The notes under the pieces are model-generated. The model was not told the DNA's origin. It did not search any database and saw only the letters and a program-made list of their open reading frames with translations. 60,365 bases of DNA from Thiobacillus sp. (GTDB taxonomy: Bacteria; Pseudomonadota; Gammaproteobacteria; Burkholderiales; Thiobacillaceae): assembly GCA_011391285.1 (NCBI GenBank), contig JAABQU010000277.1:1-60365 (forward strand), given 5' to 3'. A program made the position numbers and the translations under genes. Each line of letters starts with the position of its first letter. Position 1 is the first letter of the stretch. Positions 29,417 through 39,075 of this stretch are shown here, one piece after another.

Positions 29417-29938
29417 GTGAACCGAAACGCGTCCGACAATCCACACCAGCGCCTGGGGCGGGGCATGGCCCTGGTCGCCAGTCTGCTCGTGCTGGGCTTG
29501 TTCTATCTTTATTTCGAAAACAGCCTGCAGGCCCGTACCCACCCCAACCGGGCGCTGCAAATCGCGCCCGGGAGCGAGTTGGTGCTGAAGCGCAGCCATG
29601 ACGGCCATTATGTGTTTCCCGGCACCATCAACGGCGAGCCGGTCACTTTCCTGCTCGATACCGGCGCCACGCTGGTGTCGGTGCCGGCGCATCTGGGGGA
29701 TGAACTCGACCTGAAACCCGGCGCGCGGCAGCAGGCCATCACCGCCAACGGAACGGTGACGACCCGGGCCACTCGCATCGATGCGCTGGCATTCGGCCCG
29801 TTCGAAATCAGGGCGGTGCCTGCCAGCCTCAACCCCGGCATGAGGGACAGTCAGGTGCTGCTCGGCATGAGCGTGCTGAAACATCTGGAGTTCACCCAGC
29901 GCGGCGACACCCTGATATTGCGCGCGTTGGGGAGTTGA
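29417..29938 (+). CDS. Membrane-anchored retropepsin-like aspartic protease
   Basis: 173 residues from a GTG at 29417. One transmembrane segment (about 17-33), then a clan AA aspartic protease domain with the active-site DTGATLVSVP (Asp81) and a hydrophobic LLGMSVLKHLEF block. Matches the TIGR02281-type bacterial proteins; like retroviral proteases, it should act as a dimer. The periplasmic side is expected to hold the active site. Substrate unknown. Confidence 0.85.
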   Translation: MNRNASDNPHQRLGRGMALVASLLVLGLFYLYFENSLQARTHPNRALQIAPGSELVLKRSHDGHYVFPGTINGEPVTFLLDTGATLVSVPAHLGDELDLKPGARQQAITANGTVTTRATRIDALAFGPFEIRAVPASLNPGMRDSQVLLGMSVLKHLEFTQRGDTLILRALGS

Positions 29939-29951
29939 TGAAAAAATGGCT

Positions 29952-29979
29952 TGGACACGCGGGGCATCTGTGTTATTAA
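29952..29979 (+). promoter_or_regulatory. Candidate promoter of the cold-shock gene
   Basis: TGGACA at 29952-29957, 16 nt spacer, TATTAA at 29974-29979. This would start transcription near 29986 and leave a 5' leader of about 110 nt, typical of cspA-type genes whose leader acts as a temperature-responsive RNA. The leader is AT-rich compared with its surroundings. Confidence 0.45.
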
Positions 29980-30094
29980 TACGGCATCTGTTGGATTCAA
30001 GCTTTAAATTGCGGTACCTCTGGTAAGCGTTTTCCTTGAAATTCGATCGATAGGGCATGTCGCCCAATTTTTTTAGATAGATAGGAAACAAAAG

Positions 30095-30301
30095 ATGGAA
30101 ACGGGTACTGTTAAGTGGTTCAACGATGCAAAAGGTTTTGGTTTCATCACCCCGGATAACGGCGGCGAAGACCTCTTTGCACACTTCTCTGCAATCAACT
30201 CCAGCGGCTTCAAGTCCCTGCAGGAAAACCAGAAAGTCAGCTTCGAAGTGACGACTGGCCCCAAGGGCAAGCAAGCTTCTAACATCCAGATCGTTTCGTA
30301 A
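30095..30301 (+). CDS. cspA: Cold-shock protein (CspA family)
   Basis: 68-residue single-stranded RNA/DNA-binding OB-fold protein. RNP1 KGFGFI and RNP2 LFAHF are intact and it starts [17 protein letters not shown]. Long leader upstream and a strong terminator 20 nt downstream, so monocistronic. Whether it is cold-induced or constitutive cannot be read from the sequence. Confidence 0.97.
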   Translation: METGTVKWFNDAKGFGFITPDNGGEDLFAHFSAINSSGFKSLQENQKVSFEVTTGPKGKQASNIQIVS

Positions 30302-30320
30302 TTTTTACGATCTGATGTGA

Positions 30321-30347
30321 AAAACCCCGGTTCGCCGGGGTTTTTTT
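30321..30347 (+). terminator. Rho-independent terminator of the cold-shock gene
   Basis: CCCCGG (30325-30330), loop TTCG, CCGGGG (30335-30340), flanked by AAAA and TTTTTTT; a UUCG tetraloop hairpin. Confidence 0.95.
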
Positions 30348-30372
30348 ATTGCCGATTTTCGAGTAAACATCC

Positions 30373-30915
30373 ATGGCGCTTAAAGCCACCATATACAAAG
30401 CCGACCTGCAGATCGCCGACATGGATCGCAACGTCTACGGCGACCACGCGCTGACCATTGCGCGCCACCCTTCCGAAACCGACGAACGCATGATGGCGCG
30501 GGTGTTGGCCTATGCGCTTTACGCCCAGGACGGCATCGCCTTCACCAAGGGGCTGTTCGATGTCGATGAGCCTGAGGTGTGGGTGAAGAACCTGGCCGGC
30601 GAGATCACCCTGTGGATCGACCTCGGCCAGCCCGACGATGCGCGCATCCGCCGCGCCTGCAGCCGCGCCGACCAGGTCGTGGTGCTGTGCTACAGCAGCA
30701 GCTGCGAGGTGTGGTGGAAACAGATCGCCAGCAAACTGACGCGGTTTTCCAACCTGACCGTGCTGCAGTTGCCCGCCGATACGGCGCAGGCGCTGGCCAC
30801 GCTGGCCGAACGCAGCATGCGCCTGCAGTGCATGGTGCAGGATGGCGAAATGTGGATGAATACAGAAACACAGAGCGTTCCGGTGAAACTGATCCGGCTT
30901 CAGCCGACGGCTTGA
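30373..30915 (+). CDS. yaeQ: YaeQ family protein
   Basis: 180 residues, full family length, start MALKATIYKADLQIADMDRN. Blocks TDERMMARVLAYALYA and LWIDLGQPDDARIRRAC are typical. The YaeQ fold resembles PD-(D/E)XK nucleases; its role is not settled in the literature I know. Convergent with the Cys-rich lipoprotein, 1 nt between stops. Confidence 0.92.
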   Translation: MALKATIYKADLQIADMDRNVYGDHALTIARHPSETDERMMARVLAYALYAQDGIAFTKGLFDVDEPEVWVKNLAGEITLWIDLGQPDDARIRRACSRADQVVVLCYSSSCEVWWKQIASKLTRFSNLTVLQLPADTAQALATLAERSMRLQCMVQDGEMWMNTETQSVPVKLIRLQPTA

Positions 30916-30916
30916 T

Positions 30917-31474
30917 TCACTTTTCAGGCGGACAGTTCTTGATGCAGACTGTGTCACTCACAAGCTGCCCGCCACAGCCGACAAAGCAGGCGTGGTAGGC
31001 GGGCAGGCAGCCGCACTCTTCCTGGCAATTCGATTTGATCAGTTGCGTGCGGACGCTGTCGCGTGTCGGCATGACGGGTTCGCGGTAAGGCGGCGGAAAG
31101 ATCGGCCCAGGCCACGGATACCATCCATACGGATAGTAGGGATAGCTGTGCATCCATCCGAAATGCAGTTGCAATTCGTAGTGGTGCAGCTCCGCAGCAT
31201 ATCGTCTCAGTTCGAGTTCATATAGTTTCAGCGCTTCGGCATAGCGCGTTTCCACCTGCCCTTCGACGTCTTTTGCACAGGCTTGGTAGCGGGTCTGGCA
31301 GTCAGCCTGGCACCCGGTTTTGCGGGCTTCGCAGTCCTCAATGCAGGCACGGCCCTGGGCATCGACAGGCGGAATCAGGCGGACGGTCGTCTGGTACTGC
31401 GGCGAGGCGCAGCCTGCCATTACGGCAAGCAGGGTCAGCGCAGCGAATGATCGGGCTAGGGCAGGCAGGCGCAT
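30917..31474 (-). CDS. Cysteine-rich lipoprotein with twin CX3C arrays, unknown function
   Basis: 185 residues. Lipoprotein signal (LAVMAGC, lipidated Cys22). The mature chain has 12 further Cys in two groups: 44, 48, 55, 59, 66 (CX3C-X6-CX3C-X6-C) and 150, 154, 156, 163, 167, 177, 181. Between them lies a charged helical stretch (70-105) and an aromatic Pro/Tyr/Trp patch (110-130, PYYPYGWYPWPGP). Repeated CX3C spacing is that of disulfide-stapled helical hairpins. No family recognised. Convergent with yaeQ. Confidence 0.75.
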   Translation of the reverse strand: MRLPALARSFAALTLLAVMAGCASPQYQTTVRLIPPVDAQGRACIEDCEARKTGCQADCQTRYQACAKDVEGQVETRYAEALKLYELELRRYAAELHHYELQLHFGWMHSYPYYPYGWYPWPGPIFPPPYREPVMPTRDSVRTQLIKSNCQEECGCLPAYHACFVGCGGQLVSDTVCIKNCPPEK

Positions 31475-31527
31475 CGGTTAATCCGTACAAGACATACGCT
31501 CCTTCGAAGCATAGGCGTTTTTCAGGA

Positions 31528-32406
31528 TTATTGAGGGCTGAGAAAGCGCCCTTCGAGCTCCTGCAGGTTGAGTTCCCGCAGGATCTGCTGCAGGCGTTCG
31601 CGTGCGTTGCGGCGCGGCGTGTCGGTGCGGGTGGCGACGATGAGTTCGTTCTTCAGCGAGTGCTCCCAGCCGACCAGTTCGGTGACCGTGACCTGGTAGT
31701 CGTGCGATTCCAGTTGCAGGCAGCGCAGCACGTTGGTTAACTGGCTGCCGAATTCGCGGGTGTGGATCGGATGGCGCCAGATTTCGGACAGCGGGGTTTT
31801 GCCGAAGGATTCGTTCTTGTGGCGGCGCAGCACGGCGGCGACCTCGGCCTGACAGCACGGCACCAGCACGATGTGGCGGGCCTGCTTGGCGAGCGCGAAC
31901 TGGATGGCGTCGTCGGTCGCGGTGTTGCAGGCGTGCAGCGCGGTGACGATATCGATGGTGGGCGGCAGCTGCTCGGACTCGACGGATTCCGCCACCGTGG
32001 CATTGAGGAAGGACATCCGCTCGAAACCCAGCCGCGCCGCCAGTTCGCGCGATTTGGCGACCAGTTCGTCGCGCGTCTCGATGCCGTATATGTGGCTACC
32101 GGGGCGCGCCTTCAGAAACAGGTCATACAGGATGAAGCCCAAATAGGACTTGCCGGCACCGTGATCGGCCAGCGTCAGCGTGTCCTGTCGCCCCAGCACG
32201 TCATCGAGCAGTGGCTCGATGAAATGGCAGAGGTGATACACCTGCTTCAGCTTGCGGCGGCTGTCCTGGTTGAGCTTGCCGTCGCGCGTCAGGATATGCA
32301 GTTCCTTCAGCAGTTCGATCGACTGCCCGGGGCGCAGCAGTTCAGCCAGCGGATCGGTGAAAGCCGTTTTCGGTGCTTGCGCGGCAGAGGGGGGCGGGCG
32401 CTTCAT
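31528..32406 (-). CDS. SAM-dependent methyltransferase (Methyltransf_32-like)
   Basis: 292 residues. Class I methyltransferase motif I appears as LTLADHGAGKSYLGF near 78-92, followed by IYGIETRDEL (acidic loop) and IVTALHACNTATDDAIQFAL, a pattern shared with METTL25-type methyltransferases. VPCCQAEV after it is also conserved in that group. Target is unknown; RNA is one possibility. Ends 53 nt before the start of the Cys-rich lipoprotein gene, same strand. Confidence 0.78.
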   Translation of the reverse strand: MKRPPPSAAQAPKTAFTDPLAELLRPGQSIELLKELHILTRDGKLNQDSRRKLKQVYHLCHFIEPLLDDVLGRQDTLTLADHGAGKSYLGFILYDLFLKARPGSHIYGIETRDELVAKSRELAARLGFERMSFLNATVAESVESEQLPPTIDIVTALHACNTATDDAIQFALAKQARHIVLVPCCQAEVAAVLRRHKNESFGKTPLSEIWRHPIHTREFGSQLTNVLRCLQLESHDYQVTVTELVGWEHSLKNELIVATRTDTPRRNARERLQQILRELNLQELEGRFLSPQ

Positions 32407-32501
32407 GGTGTAGAAATGACAGGGGGAGAGCGAAGGGTATCAAAAACCATCGGCTGGCCGAACCGCTTCGTATAATGCCGTCTTGCTGAAAGGGTTTTAC
32501 C

Positions 32502-33248
32502 GTGTCTGTCGTCAACATTTCCTGCTACAAATTCGTCACCCTCAACGATCGTGAGGCGCTCAAGGCCGATCTAACCGCACGCTGTCTCGATCTCGGCCTC
32601 AAGGGCACCATCCTGCTCGCGCCGGAAGGCATCAACGTGTTCCTCGCGGGATCGCGTGCGGCGATTGATGCCATCGTCGCCCATTTGCGGAGCGATCCGC
32701 GCTTCGCCGACCTCGCGCCCAAGGAGAGCCTCTCGGCCGAGCCGCCATTCAAGAAGATGCGGGTGCGGCTGAAGAAGGAAATCATCACCATGAAGCATCC
32801 GCTGATTCGCCCGGAGGCAGGCCGCGCGCCTTCGGTGGCTGCAGCCACGCTGAAGCAGTGGCTGGATCGAGGGACGGACGATGAAGGCCGACTAGTGGTG
32901 ATGCTGGATACCCGCAATGACTACGAAGTGGCCGCCGGCACGTTTGACCACGCCGTTGACTACGACATTGGCATCTTCAGTGAATTTCCGCCGCGCCTGG
33001 CCGAACATCGCGCCGGCTATGCCGGGAAGACCGTGGTGTCGTTCTGCACCGGCGGCATCCGCTGCGAAAAAGCCGCCATCCACATGAAGGCCATCGGCAT
33101 CGAGCACGTGTACCAGCTCGAAGGCGGCATCCTCAAGTATTTCGAGGAAGTCGGTGGCGCGCACTACCACGGCGACTGCTTCGTGTTCGACGAGCGCGAG
33201 GCGGTGAGCGCGGACCTGCAGCCGGCGTCAGGGCGCCTGCACCGCTGA
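32502..33248 (+). CDS. trhO: tRNA uridine-34 hydroxylase (TrhO/YceA)
   Basis: Rhodanese-like enzyme that hydroxylates tRNA wobble uridine 34 using oxygen. 248 residues from a GTG at 32502. N-terminal acylphosphatase-like domain with [18 protein letters not shown], then a rhodanese domain with active-site Cys182 in [16 protein letters not shown]. Length is shorter than E. coli YceA (350); the C-terminal extension is absent, as in many proteobacterial forms. Followed after 19 nt by the ZIP gene. Confidence 0.92.
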   Translation: MSVVNISCYKFVTLNDREALKADLTARCLDLGLKGTILLAPEGINVFLAGSRAAIDAIVAHLRSDPRFADLAPKESLSAEPPFKKMRVRLKKEIITMKHPLIRPEAGRAPSVAAATLKQWLDRGTDDEGRLVVMLDTRNDYEVAAGTFDHAVDYDIGIFSEFPPRLAEHRAGYAGKTVVSFCTGGIRCEKAAIHMKAIGIEHVYQLEGGILKYFEEVGGAHYHGDCFVFDEREAVSADLQPASGRLHR

Positions 33249-33267
33249 AACGGACGAACAGGGCGCC

Positions 33268-33990
33268 ATGAGCGAAATCGCTGCGATCCTGCTCTTCACC
33301 ATCGCCGCCGGCGCCTGCATCCCGCTGGGCGGCTTCATCGCCAGCTTCGAGCGCATCCATTCGCGCTGGCTGGAGCAGGAGTTGCGGCATTCAGTCATCG
33401 CGCTCGGCGGCGGCATCCTGCTCGGCGCGGTCGCGATCGTGCTGGTGCCAGAAGGCATTGCCAGCATGAATGGTTCGATGCTCGCCATCCCGCTCGTTCT
33501 GGGCGGCGGCCTGACGTTTTTCGTGATCGAGCGGGCACTCGGCGTGCATCGGCACGAGTCGCCGCAGGTCATGGGCATGCTGCTGGACTATGTGCCCGAG
33601 GCCATTGCCATTGGCGGCCTGATCTCACTCGGCTCGCCCGCTGCTCCGCTGCTGGCCCTGCTGATCGGCCTGCAGAACCTGCCCGAAGGCTTCAATGCCT
33701 TCCGCGAACTTCATGCGACGGGGCAGCGCAGCGCTAGCCGCACGCTGCTCATCATGGTGTCGCTGGTCGCCATCGGCCCGGCCGCCGGTCTTGGCGGCTA
33801 CTACCTGCTGGCGGATTTTCCCGCGGCGCTCGGCGCCATCATGCTGTTCGCCTCCGGCGGTCTTCTCTATCTCATCTTCCAGGACATCGCCCCGCAGTCG
33901 CGCCTTAACCGCCACTGGGCGCCGCCGCTCGGCGCCGTGGTCGGCTTCAGCGTGGCGCTGTTCGGAGACATGTTGGTGCGGGGGAGTTGA
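33268..33990 (+). CDS. ZIP-family metal transporter
   Basis: 240 residues, about eight hydrophobic helices. Helix 4 and 5 metal motifs: LDYVPEAIAIGG and LQNLPEGFNAF. His-rich loop is minimal (GVHRHESP). ZIP proteins import zinc or other divalent metals into the cytoplasm. No Zur-type box evident. Same strand as trhO, likely co-transcribed. Confidence 0.88.
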   Translation: MSEIAAILLFTIAAGACIPLGGFIASFERIHSRWLEQELRHSVIALGGGILLGAVAIVLVPEGIASMNGSMLAIPLVLGGGLTFFVIERALGVHRHESPQVMGMLLDYVPEAIAIGGLISLGSPAAPLLALLIGLQNLPEGFNAFRELHATGQRSASRTLLIMVSLVAIGPAAGLGGYYLLADFPAALGAIMLFASGGLLYLIFQDIAPQSRLNRHWAPPLGAVVGFSVALFGDMLVRGS

Positions 33991-34140
33991 TTCTGTAAGG
34001 TGATCTGCGAGTAGCGCAGGACGGGAGCATCCTTGAAGGGCTCAGCTTGCTGGTTGCGGACGCCATGAAAATCCGTGCGACCGCCCGGCCATGGGCACTT
34101 CGGCATCAACGTCCGTGTAGAGCGACTCGAGGCGAGCGTA

Positions 34141-35036
34141 TCAAACCCCGTGCTTCCGGAACCATTCATTCATCCGCTTCCAGCCATCCTCTGCCTCCGC
34201 CTTGCGGTAACTGGGCCGGTAGTCCGCATGGAAAGCGTGCGGCGCATCGGGATAGACATGAATAACCGAAGCCTTGCTGGCAGGTTGGGCGGATTCCGCC
34301 AGGGCCGACTTCATTTTCTCCACCGTGTCTTGCGGGATGCCCGCATCCTGCCCACCATACAGCCCCAGCACCGGCCCATTCAGCTTGCCGGCCACGTCCA
34401 GCGGATGCCGGGGCGTCATTTCGCTCGCAGGGCTGGTTAGGCGGCCGTACCAGGCCACGCCGGCCTTCACGCCTGGATTGTGGGCGGCATACAGCCAGGT
34501 GACGCGTCCACCCCAACAAAAGCCGGTGACGCCCAAGCGCTTGGTATCGCCGCCATTGGCCTTGGCCCAGGCCACGCAGGCGTCCAGATCAGCCATCACC
34601 TGACTGTCCGGAACCTTGGACACCACATTGGCGAGGATGTCCGGAATGGCCGTGTACTGGCGTGGGTCGCCCTGACGCGCATACAGTTCGGGGGCGATGG
34701 CCTGGTGCCCAGTTTGGCCAAGCGACGGCAGGTGTCCTTGATGTATTCGTGCACGCCGAAGATTTCCTGTACCACCAGAATCACGGGGAAATTGCTGCCT
34801 TGAGCCGGTTGGGCCCGGTAGGCCGGCATGTTGCCGTCGGCGGTCGGCACCTGTACTTCTCCGGCCGCGAGGCCGTCGCTGTCGGTGGTGATGGCGGTCT
34901 GGGCCATCACCGGCTGTACGGCCAGGGCAAAGCCCGCGCCCAGGGCGGTGACCAGAAAGCCGCGCCGGCTCCAGGGCAAGGGCGGGGGAGCCAGGCTGCT
35001 GAGTTCTGCGGTCAGGGCTTCGTTGTTGGCGTTCAT
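34141..35036 (-). pseudogene. Dienelactone hydrolase-family protein, frameshifted
   Basis: Two overlapping frames together make one intact hydrolase: 35036 to about 34708, then about 34707 to 34141. The 5' part has a twin-arginine signal ([18 protein letters not shown]) and [16 protein letters not shown]; the 3' part carries the nucleophile block [10 protein letters not shown], the Asp in GGQDAGIP, and the His in [10 protein letters not shown]. Between them the reading frame shifts at GGGCACCAGG (34701-34710). An added C, giving GGCCACCAG, restores [17 protein letters not shown] and reads through. Either a young pseudogene or a sequencing/assembly error; homologs are exported carboxymethylenebutenolidase-like enzymes. 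Confidence 0.85.
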
Positions 35037-35133
35037 GGGAGGTTTCCTCTGGTTGATTGAACGAATATCGAACTACAGGCTACCGGAATCGGCAATTCCG
35101 GCATTCCAGTCTAGACACGGTGCCCGTCATCCT

Positions 35134-37713
35134 TCAATTCAAAGCCCGTATCGACTGCATCGGCGGCACCCGCGTGATGTGGCGGGTGGTGAGCCAGCCG
35201 CTCATGCCCACCAGCAACGCGCCGGCCGTGGGCAACGCGAACCACAGCCACGGATGGATTCGAACTGGCAGATCGAACAGCCGATCGGCGATGAGCGCCA
35301 TGGCGATTTCAGCGCAGACGCTGGCGAGCAGGCCGGCCAGCACGCCGAGCGCGAGGAACTCGCTCCACAGGCCTTTCGCCAGATAGGCACGCTGGGCACC
35401 CAGGGTGCGCAGCAGCACGGCTTCCTGCTGGCGCGCGTCGAGGCTGGCCAAAAGTGTGGCGACGACCACCGCCATGCCGGCGGCGAGCAGGAACCCCAGC
35501 AGTAGCTGGATTGCGCCGATGATCTGCGCGAACACCGCCTCGATGTTGGCGATGAGCTTGTCGAGGGCGAGGATGGTGATACCGGGGAAGGTCTTGACGA
35601 AGCCGGGCAGCATGTCAGCGGCGTCCGGCGGCACGTAGACGCTTGCGATGGCGCTCGCGGGCAGGGCATCGAGCAGGCCGGGCGCGAAGATGACGAAGAA
35701 ATTGGGCTGCATCGATTCCCATTTCACGCTGCGGATACTGGTGATGCGCGCGGCGATGGTCTGGTCGCCTGACTCGAAGCCGAGCGTGTCGCCGATCGCC
35801 AGATTGAGCCGTTCGGCCATGCCGGCTTCGACCGAGATTTCTGCGGAAGGGTCGCTGCGCAGCAGCGGGGTACCCGCCGGCGGTGCCAATTCCGCATCGG
35901 CTTTAGCCGATTGCGGATTGCCTACCTTTGGCATGCCCTTTACGGGTGCCGGACCACGGCGCTCGCCATGCCAGGTGCCGGCCAGCAGTGTGTTGTTGGC
36001 GGGCAGCGTGGCGGTCCAGGTGAGGTTGAGCTCGCGCCGCAGGGTGTTGGTATCGCGTGCTTCCGGCGGCAGGGTGTCGGCGATGGGAATGCCGTTCTTG
36101 CTGACCAAGCGGCCGCGCACCATGGGATAGAGCTCGGAGGCCTCGAGCTTGTGCTCGGCCAGGTAGGCGGCGACCGCTGCCTGCTGGTGCGGCGCGATGT
36201 TCACCAGAAAATGATTCGGCGCGTTTTCCGGTAGCTGCTGGCGCCAGCCGTCGATGAGATCGCTTCGAACCAGCGCCAGCAGGGCCACCAGGAATAGCGC
36301 CAGGCTGAAAGCGCCGAGTTGCAGGGTGCTGTCGAAACGGTGGCGCAACATCTGCGCGAGGCCAAAGCGCACGGGGCCGTAGCTGATCCTCTGCACACCG
36401 CGTCCGGCGATCAGAGCCAGTCGCGCGAGCCCAATCAGCACGAAGACCAGCGCGGCAAGCGCACCGACGAAGCCGGCGACCAGCTTGGCGTTGCCCGCGT
36501 ACCAGGCAATCAGGATCAGCAGCGTCGAACCGCTTACGGTGGCGCTGATCCAGGCCGCGGCGGGCAGTGGCGGCAGGTCGCGTCGTAGCACCCTGAGCGG
36601 CGGCACGCGGACCAGGCGCATCAGCGCCGGCAGGCTCGCGCCCGCCAGCGCCAAGAGGCCGCTGACGACGGCGACCCCGATCGGGGCTGCGCCCAGCGAC
36701 GGCAAACGGGTGGCGGCGTCCGGCAGGATCAGCCCGGCCAGCGCCTGCTGCGTCAGCGCACCGGTCGCCACGCCGGCAAGGCTGCCCAGGAGCCCCAGCG
36801 TGAGCAATTGCACGGCATAGAGCACGCGCAGCTGCGCGGTGGTGGCGCCCATGCAGCGCAGCAGCGCGGCCTGGTCGTAATGGCGCAGCGCGTGGCGGTG
36901 CGCTGCGATGGCGATGGCGGCCACCGACAGCAAGAGGCTGATCAGCGCGGTGAGCTGCAGGTAATGGTCGGCATTGGCGAAGGCGCCGCGCAGGGTTTCG
37001 ACGCCGTCGCGCGATCCGATCAGGCGCTGGGTGGTCTCGAGTGTGGGTTTCAGCGCTGCACCGAATGCCGCGAGCGGTTCCGGCTCGCCGGCAAACTGAT
37101 AGAGATAGGTGAGCCGGCTGCCGGGCTGCAGCACGCGGGTGGCGTCGATTTCGTCGGCGCGCAGGAACACGCGCGGGGCGAAACCGAACACGCCGCCAAG
37201 CTGGCCGGGTTCCTCGACCACCACGCCGGCGATGCTGAACGTGGATTCGCCGATCTGCACCGCATCGCCGACCTCGGCATTCAGGAGCGTCAGCAGTTCC
37301 TGGTCGACATAGATCGCACCGCGCGGCGGCTGCGCCGGGCGCGGCGCACCGGTCTCGAAGGGGCGATCGGCAATGCGTACCTCGCCGCGCAGCGGGTAGG
37401 CGGCATCGACCGCGCGCAGCGTCGCCAGCTGGAAGGCGTCGCCGCGGCTGACCATGCTGGCGAACTCGAGTGCGCTGCTGGTGCGCAGGGCATGGTCGGG
37501 CCAGGCCTCGATCGGACGGGGACTGGTGACGAGCAGGTCGGCGCCGAGAAAACCGGCGCCCTGCTCGCTCATTGCGCGCTTGATGCGGTCGCCGAGAAAG
37601 CCGGTGGTGGAGACGCTGCCGACACCGATGATGAGCGCGAGCAGCAGCACGCGCCATTCGCCACTGGCGCGTTCGCGCCGCAGCAGCCAGAGTCCGAGCC
37701 TGAGGAAGGTCAT
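35134..37713 (-). CDS. ybbP: ABC transporter permease, FtsX/YbbP family
   Basis: 859 residues, inner membrane. Two FtsX-type permease modules, each with helices flanking a large periplasmic domain: first helices near 20-40 and 250-340, second set near 400-470 and 720-840. Overlaps the upstream ATPase gene by 4 nt. The pair next to a divergent TesA-like esterase reproduces the E. coli ybbP-ybbA/tesA locus. Proposed role is lipid or lipoprotein-related export; exact substrate not known. Confidence 0.9.
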   Translation of the reverse strand: MTFLRLGLWLLRRERASGEWRVLLLALIIGVGSVSTTGFLGDRIKRAMSEQGAGFLGADLLVTSPRPIEAWPDHALRTSSALEFASMVSRGDAFQLATLRAVDAAYPLRGEVRIADRPFETGAPRPAQPPRGAIYVDQELLTLLNAEVGDAVQIGESTFSIAGVVVEEPGQLGGVFGFAPRVFLRADEIDATRVLQPGSRLTYLYQFAGEPEPLAAFGAALKPTLETTQRLIGSRDGVETLRGAFANADHYLQLTALISLLLSVAAIAIAAHRHALRHYDQAALLRCMGATTAQLRVLYAVQLLTLGLLGSLAGVATGALTQQALAGLILPDAATRLPSLGAAPIGVAVVSGLLALAGASLPALMRLVRVPPLRVLRRDLPPLPAAAWISATVSGSTLLILIAWYAGNAKLVAGFVGALAALVFVLIGLARLALIAGRGVQRISYGPVRFGLAQMLRHRFDSTLQLGAFSLALFLVALLALVRSDLIDGWRQQLPENAPNHFLVNIAPHQQAAVAAYLAEHKLEASELYPMVRGRLVSKNGIPIADTLPPEARDTNTLRRELNLTWTATLPANNTLLAGTWHGERRGPAPVKGMPKVGNPQSAKADAELAPPAGTPLLRSDPSAEISVEAGMAERLNLAIGDTLGFESGDQTIAARITSIRSVKWESMQPNFFVIFAPGLLDALPASAIASVYVPPDAADMLPGFVKTFPGITILALDKLIANIEAVFAQIIGAIQLLLGFLLAAGMAVVVATLLASLDARQQEAVLLRTLGAQRAYLAKGLWSEFLALGVLAGLLASVCAEIAMALIADRLFDLPVRIHPWLWFALPTAGALLVGMSGWLTTRHITRVPPMQSIRALN

Positions 37714-38417
37714 GCGAGGGCCGCCTCGTGCGCGCGGCCAGCCACCAGATGGAGCCGGCGCCGGCAGCGCGAGGCCAGCGCGTCGTCGTGGGTGACCAGG
37801 ATCAGCGTGGTGTGCGCGGAGGCGTTGAGTTCGAACAGGAGCTCGATGATGCGCGCGCCGGTGTCGGCGTCGAGGTTGCCGGTGGGCTCGTCGGCGAAGA
37901 CGATTTCGGGATCGGTGGCGAAGGCGCGCGCGATGGCGACGCGCTGCTGCTCGCCGCCGGACAACTGGCGCGGCGTGTGGCCGGCACGCGCGGCGAGGCC
38001 GACGCGGTCGAGCCAGTGCGTGGCGCGTTCGCGGGCGTCGGCGCGGCCTGCCAGTTCCAGCGGCAGCAGGATGTTTTCCAGCGCAGTGAGTGCGGGCAGC
38101 AACTGGAACGACTGGAACACGAAACCGATGCGGCCGGCGCGCAGCCGCGCGCGGGCGTCCTCGTCGAGATCGTTGAGGCGCTGGCCGAGCAGCACGATCT
38201 CGCCTGCCGATGGCTGGTCGAGCCCCGCCAGCAGGCCCAGCAGGGTGGATTTTCCGGAGCCGGACGCGCCGGTGATGGCCAGCGTTTCGCCCGCCTGGAC
38301 GGCAAGCTCAACTTCGCTCAGGATGGCGAGGATGCCGTCGGTAGTCTGCACCTCCTGAGACAATGCGCGGGCGGCGACCACGGCGGCGGGGAACTGGGCG
38401 TTGTCGGAAGACGTCAT
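37710..38417 (-). CDS. ybbA: ABC transporter ATPase, YbbA family
   Basis: 235 residues. Walker A GASGSGKSTLLG, signature RQLSGGEQQRVAIARAF, Walker B EIVFADEPTGNLD, His switch LVTHDDALA. LolD/MacB-like ATPase partnering the following permease. Start ATG at 38417; divergent from the esterase with 28 nt between. Confidence 0.95.
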   Translation of the reverse strand: MTSSDNAQFPAAVVAARALSQEVQTTDGILAILSEVELAVQAGETLAITGASGSGKSTLLGLLAGLDQPSAGEIVLLGQRLNDLDEDARARLRAGRIGFVFQSFQLLPALTALENILLPLELAGRADARERATHWLDRVGLAARAGHTPRQLSGGEQQRVAIARAFATDPEIVFADEPTGNLDADTGARIIELLFELNASAHTTLILVTHDDALASRCRRRLHLVAGRAHEAALA

Positions 38418-38445
38418 TAGGGTGGGTTCAGATTAGGGTCGATGG

Positions 38446-39075
38446 ATGAATTATCGCTTGTGGTTGCTGTTGGTGCTGTGGCTGCCGGGTTGGGCGCTCG
38501 CCAATACGTGCTCTGTGTTGATTGTCGGCGACAGCCTGAGTTCCGGCTACGGACTCACCCAGGGCCAAGGCTGGGTGGATTTACTCGATGCGCGCTTTAA
38601 AAAGGACGCGCCGCAATGGCGCGCGATCAACGCCAGCATCACCGGCGACACGACGCAGAATGGCCTGCTGCGCCTGCAGCCTGCGCTGGATCGGCACCGG
38701 CCGCAAGGCGTCCTGATCGAACTCGGCGGCAACGATGCGCTGCGTGGCACGCCGCCGGCGGTGATCAAGCAGAACCTGCAGAGTATGATCCGCCAGGCCA
38801 AGGCGATGGGCGCCTGGGTGGCGCTGCTGGAAGCACCGGTGCTGCCCAACTACGGCAAGCCGTATGCCGACGCGGTGGCGAAGCTGTATGTCGACGTGGC
38901 GCGCGAGGAGAAAATCGTTCGCGTGCCGTGTTTCGTTTGCGACGTGGGCGTCAAGGACGGCATGATGCAGGCGGACGGGATCCACCCCAACGACAAGGCG
39001 CAGCCGAAAATGCTTGACGCGGTGTGGCCGCACATCAAACCCAAACTGCGTCGGTGCTCGGCGAACGCCCCATGA
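38446..39075 (+). CDS. tesA: Periplasmic SGNH esterase (TesA-like arylesterase / lysophospholipase)
   Basis: 209 residues, signal peptide 1-19 (PGWALA then NT). SGNH blocks: IVGDSLSSGYG with the nucleophile Ser, ELGGNDALRG, and DGIHPNDKAQ with catalytic Asp-His. Acts on acyl-thioesters or lysophospholipids in E. coli. Its stop overlaps the YchJ-like start by 4 nt. Confidence 0.93.
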   Translation: MNYRLWLLLVLWLPGWALANTCSVLIVGDSLSSGYGLTQGQGWVDLLDARFKKDAPQWRAINASITGDTTQNGLLRLQPALDRHRPQGVLIELGGNDALRGTPPAVIKQNLQSMIRQAKAMGAWVALLEAPVLPNYGKPYADAVAKLYVDVAREEKIVRVPCFVCDVGVKDGMMQADGIHPNDKAQPKMLDAVWPHIKPKLRRCSANAP

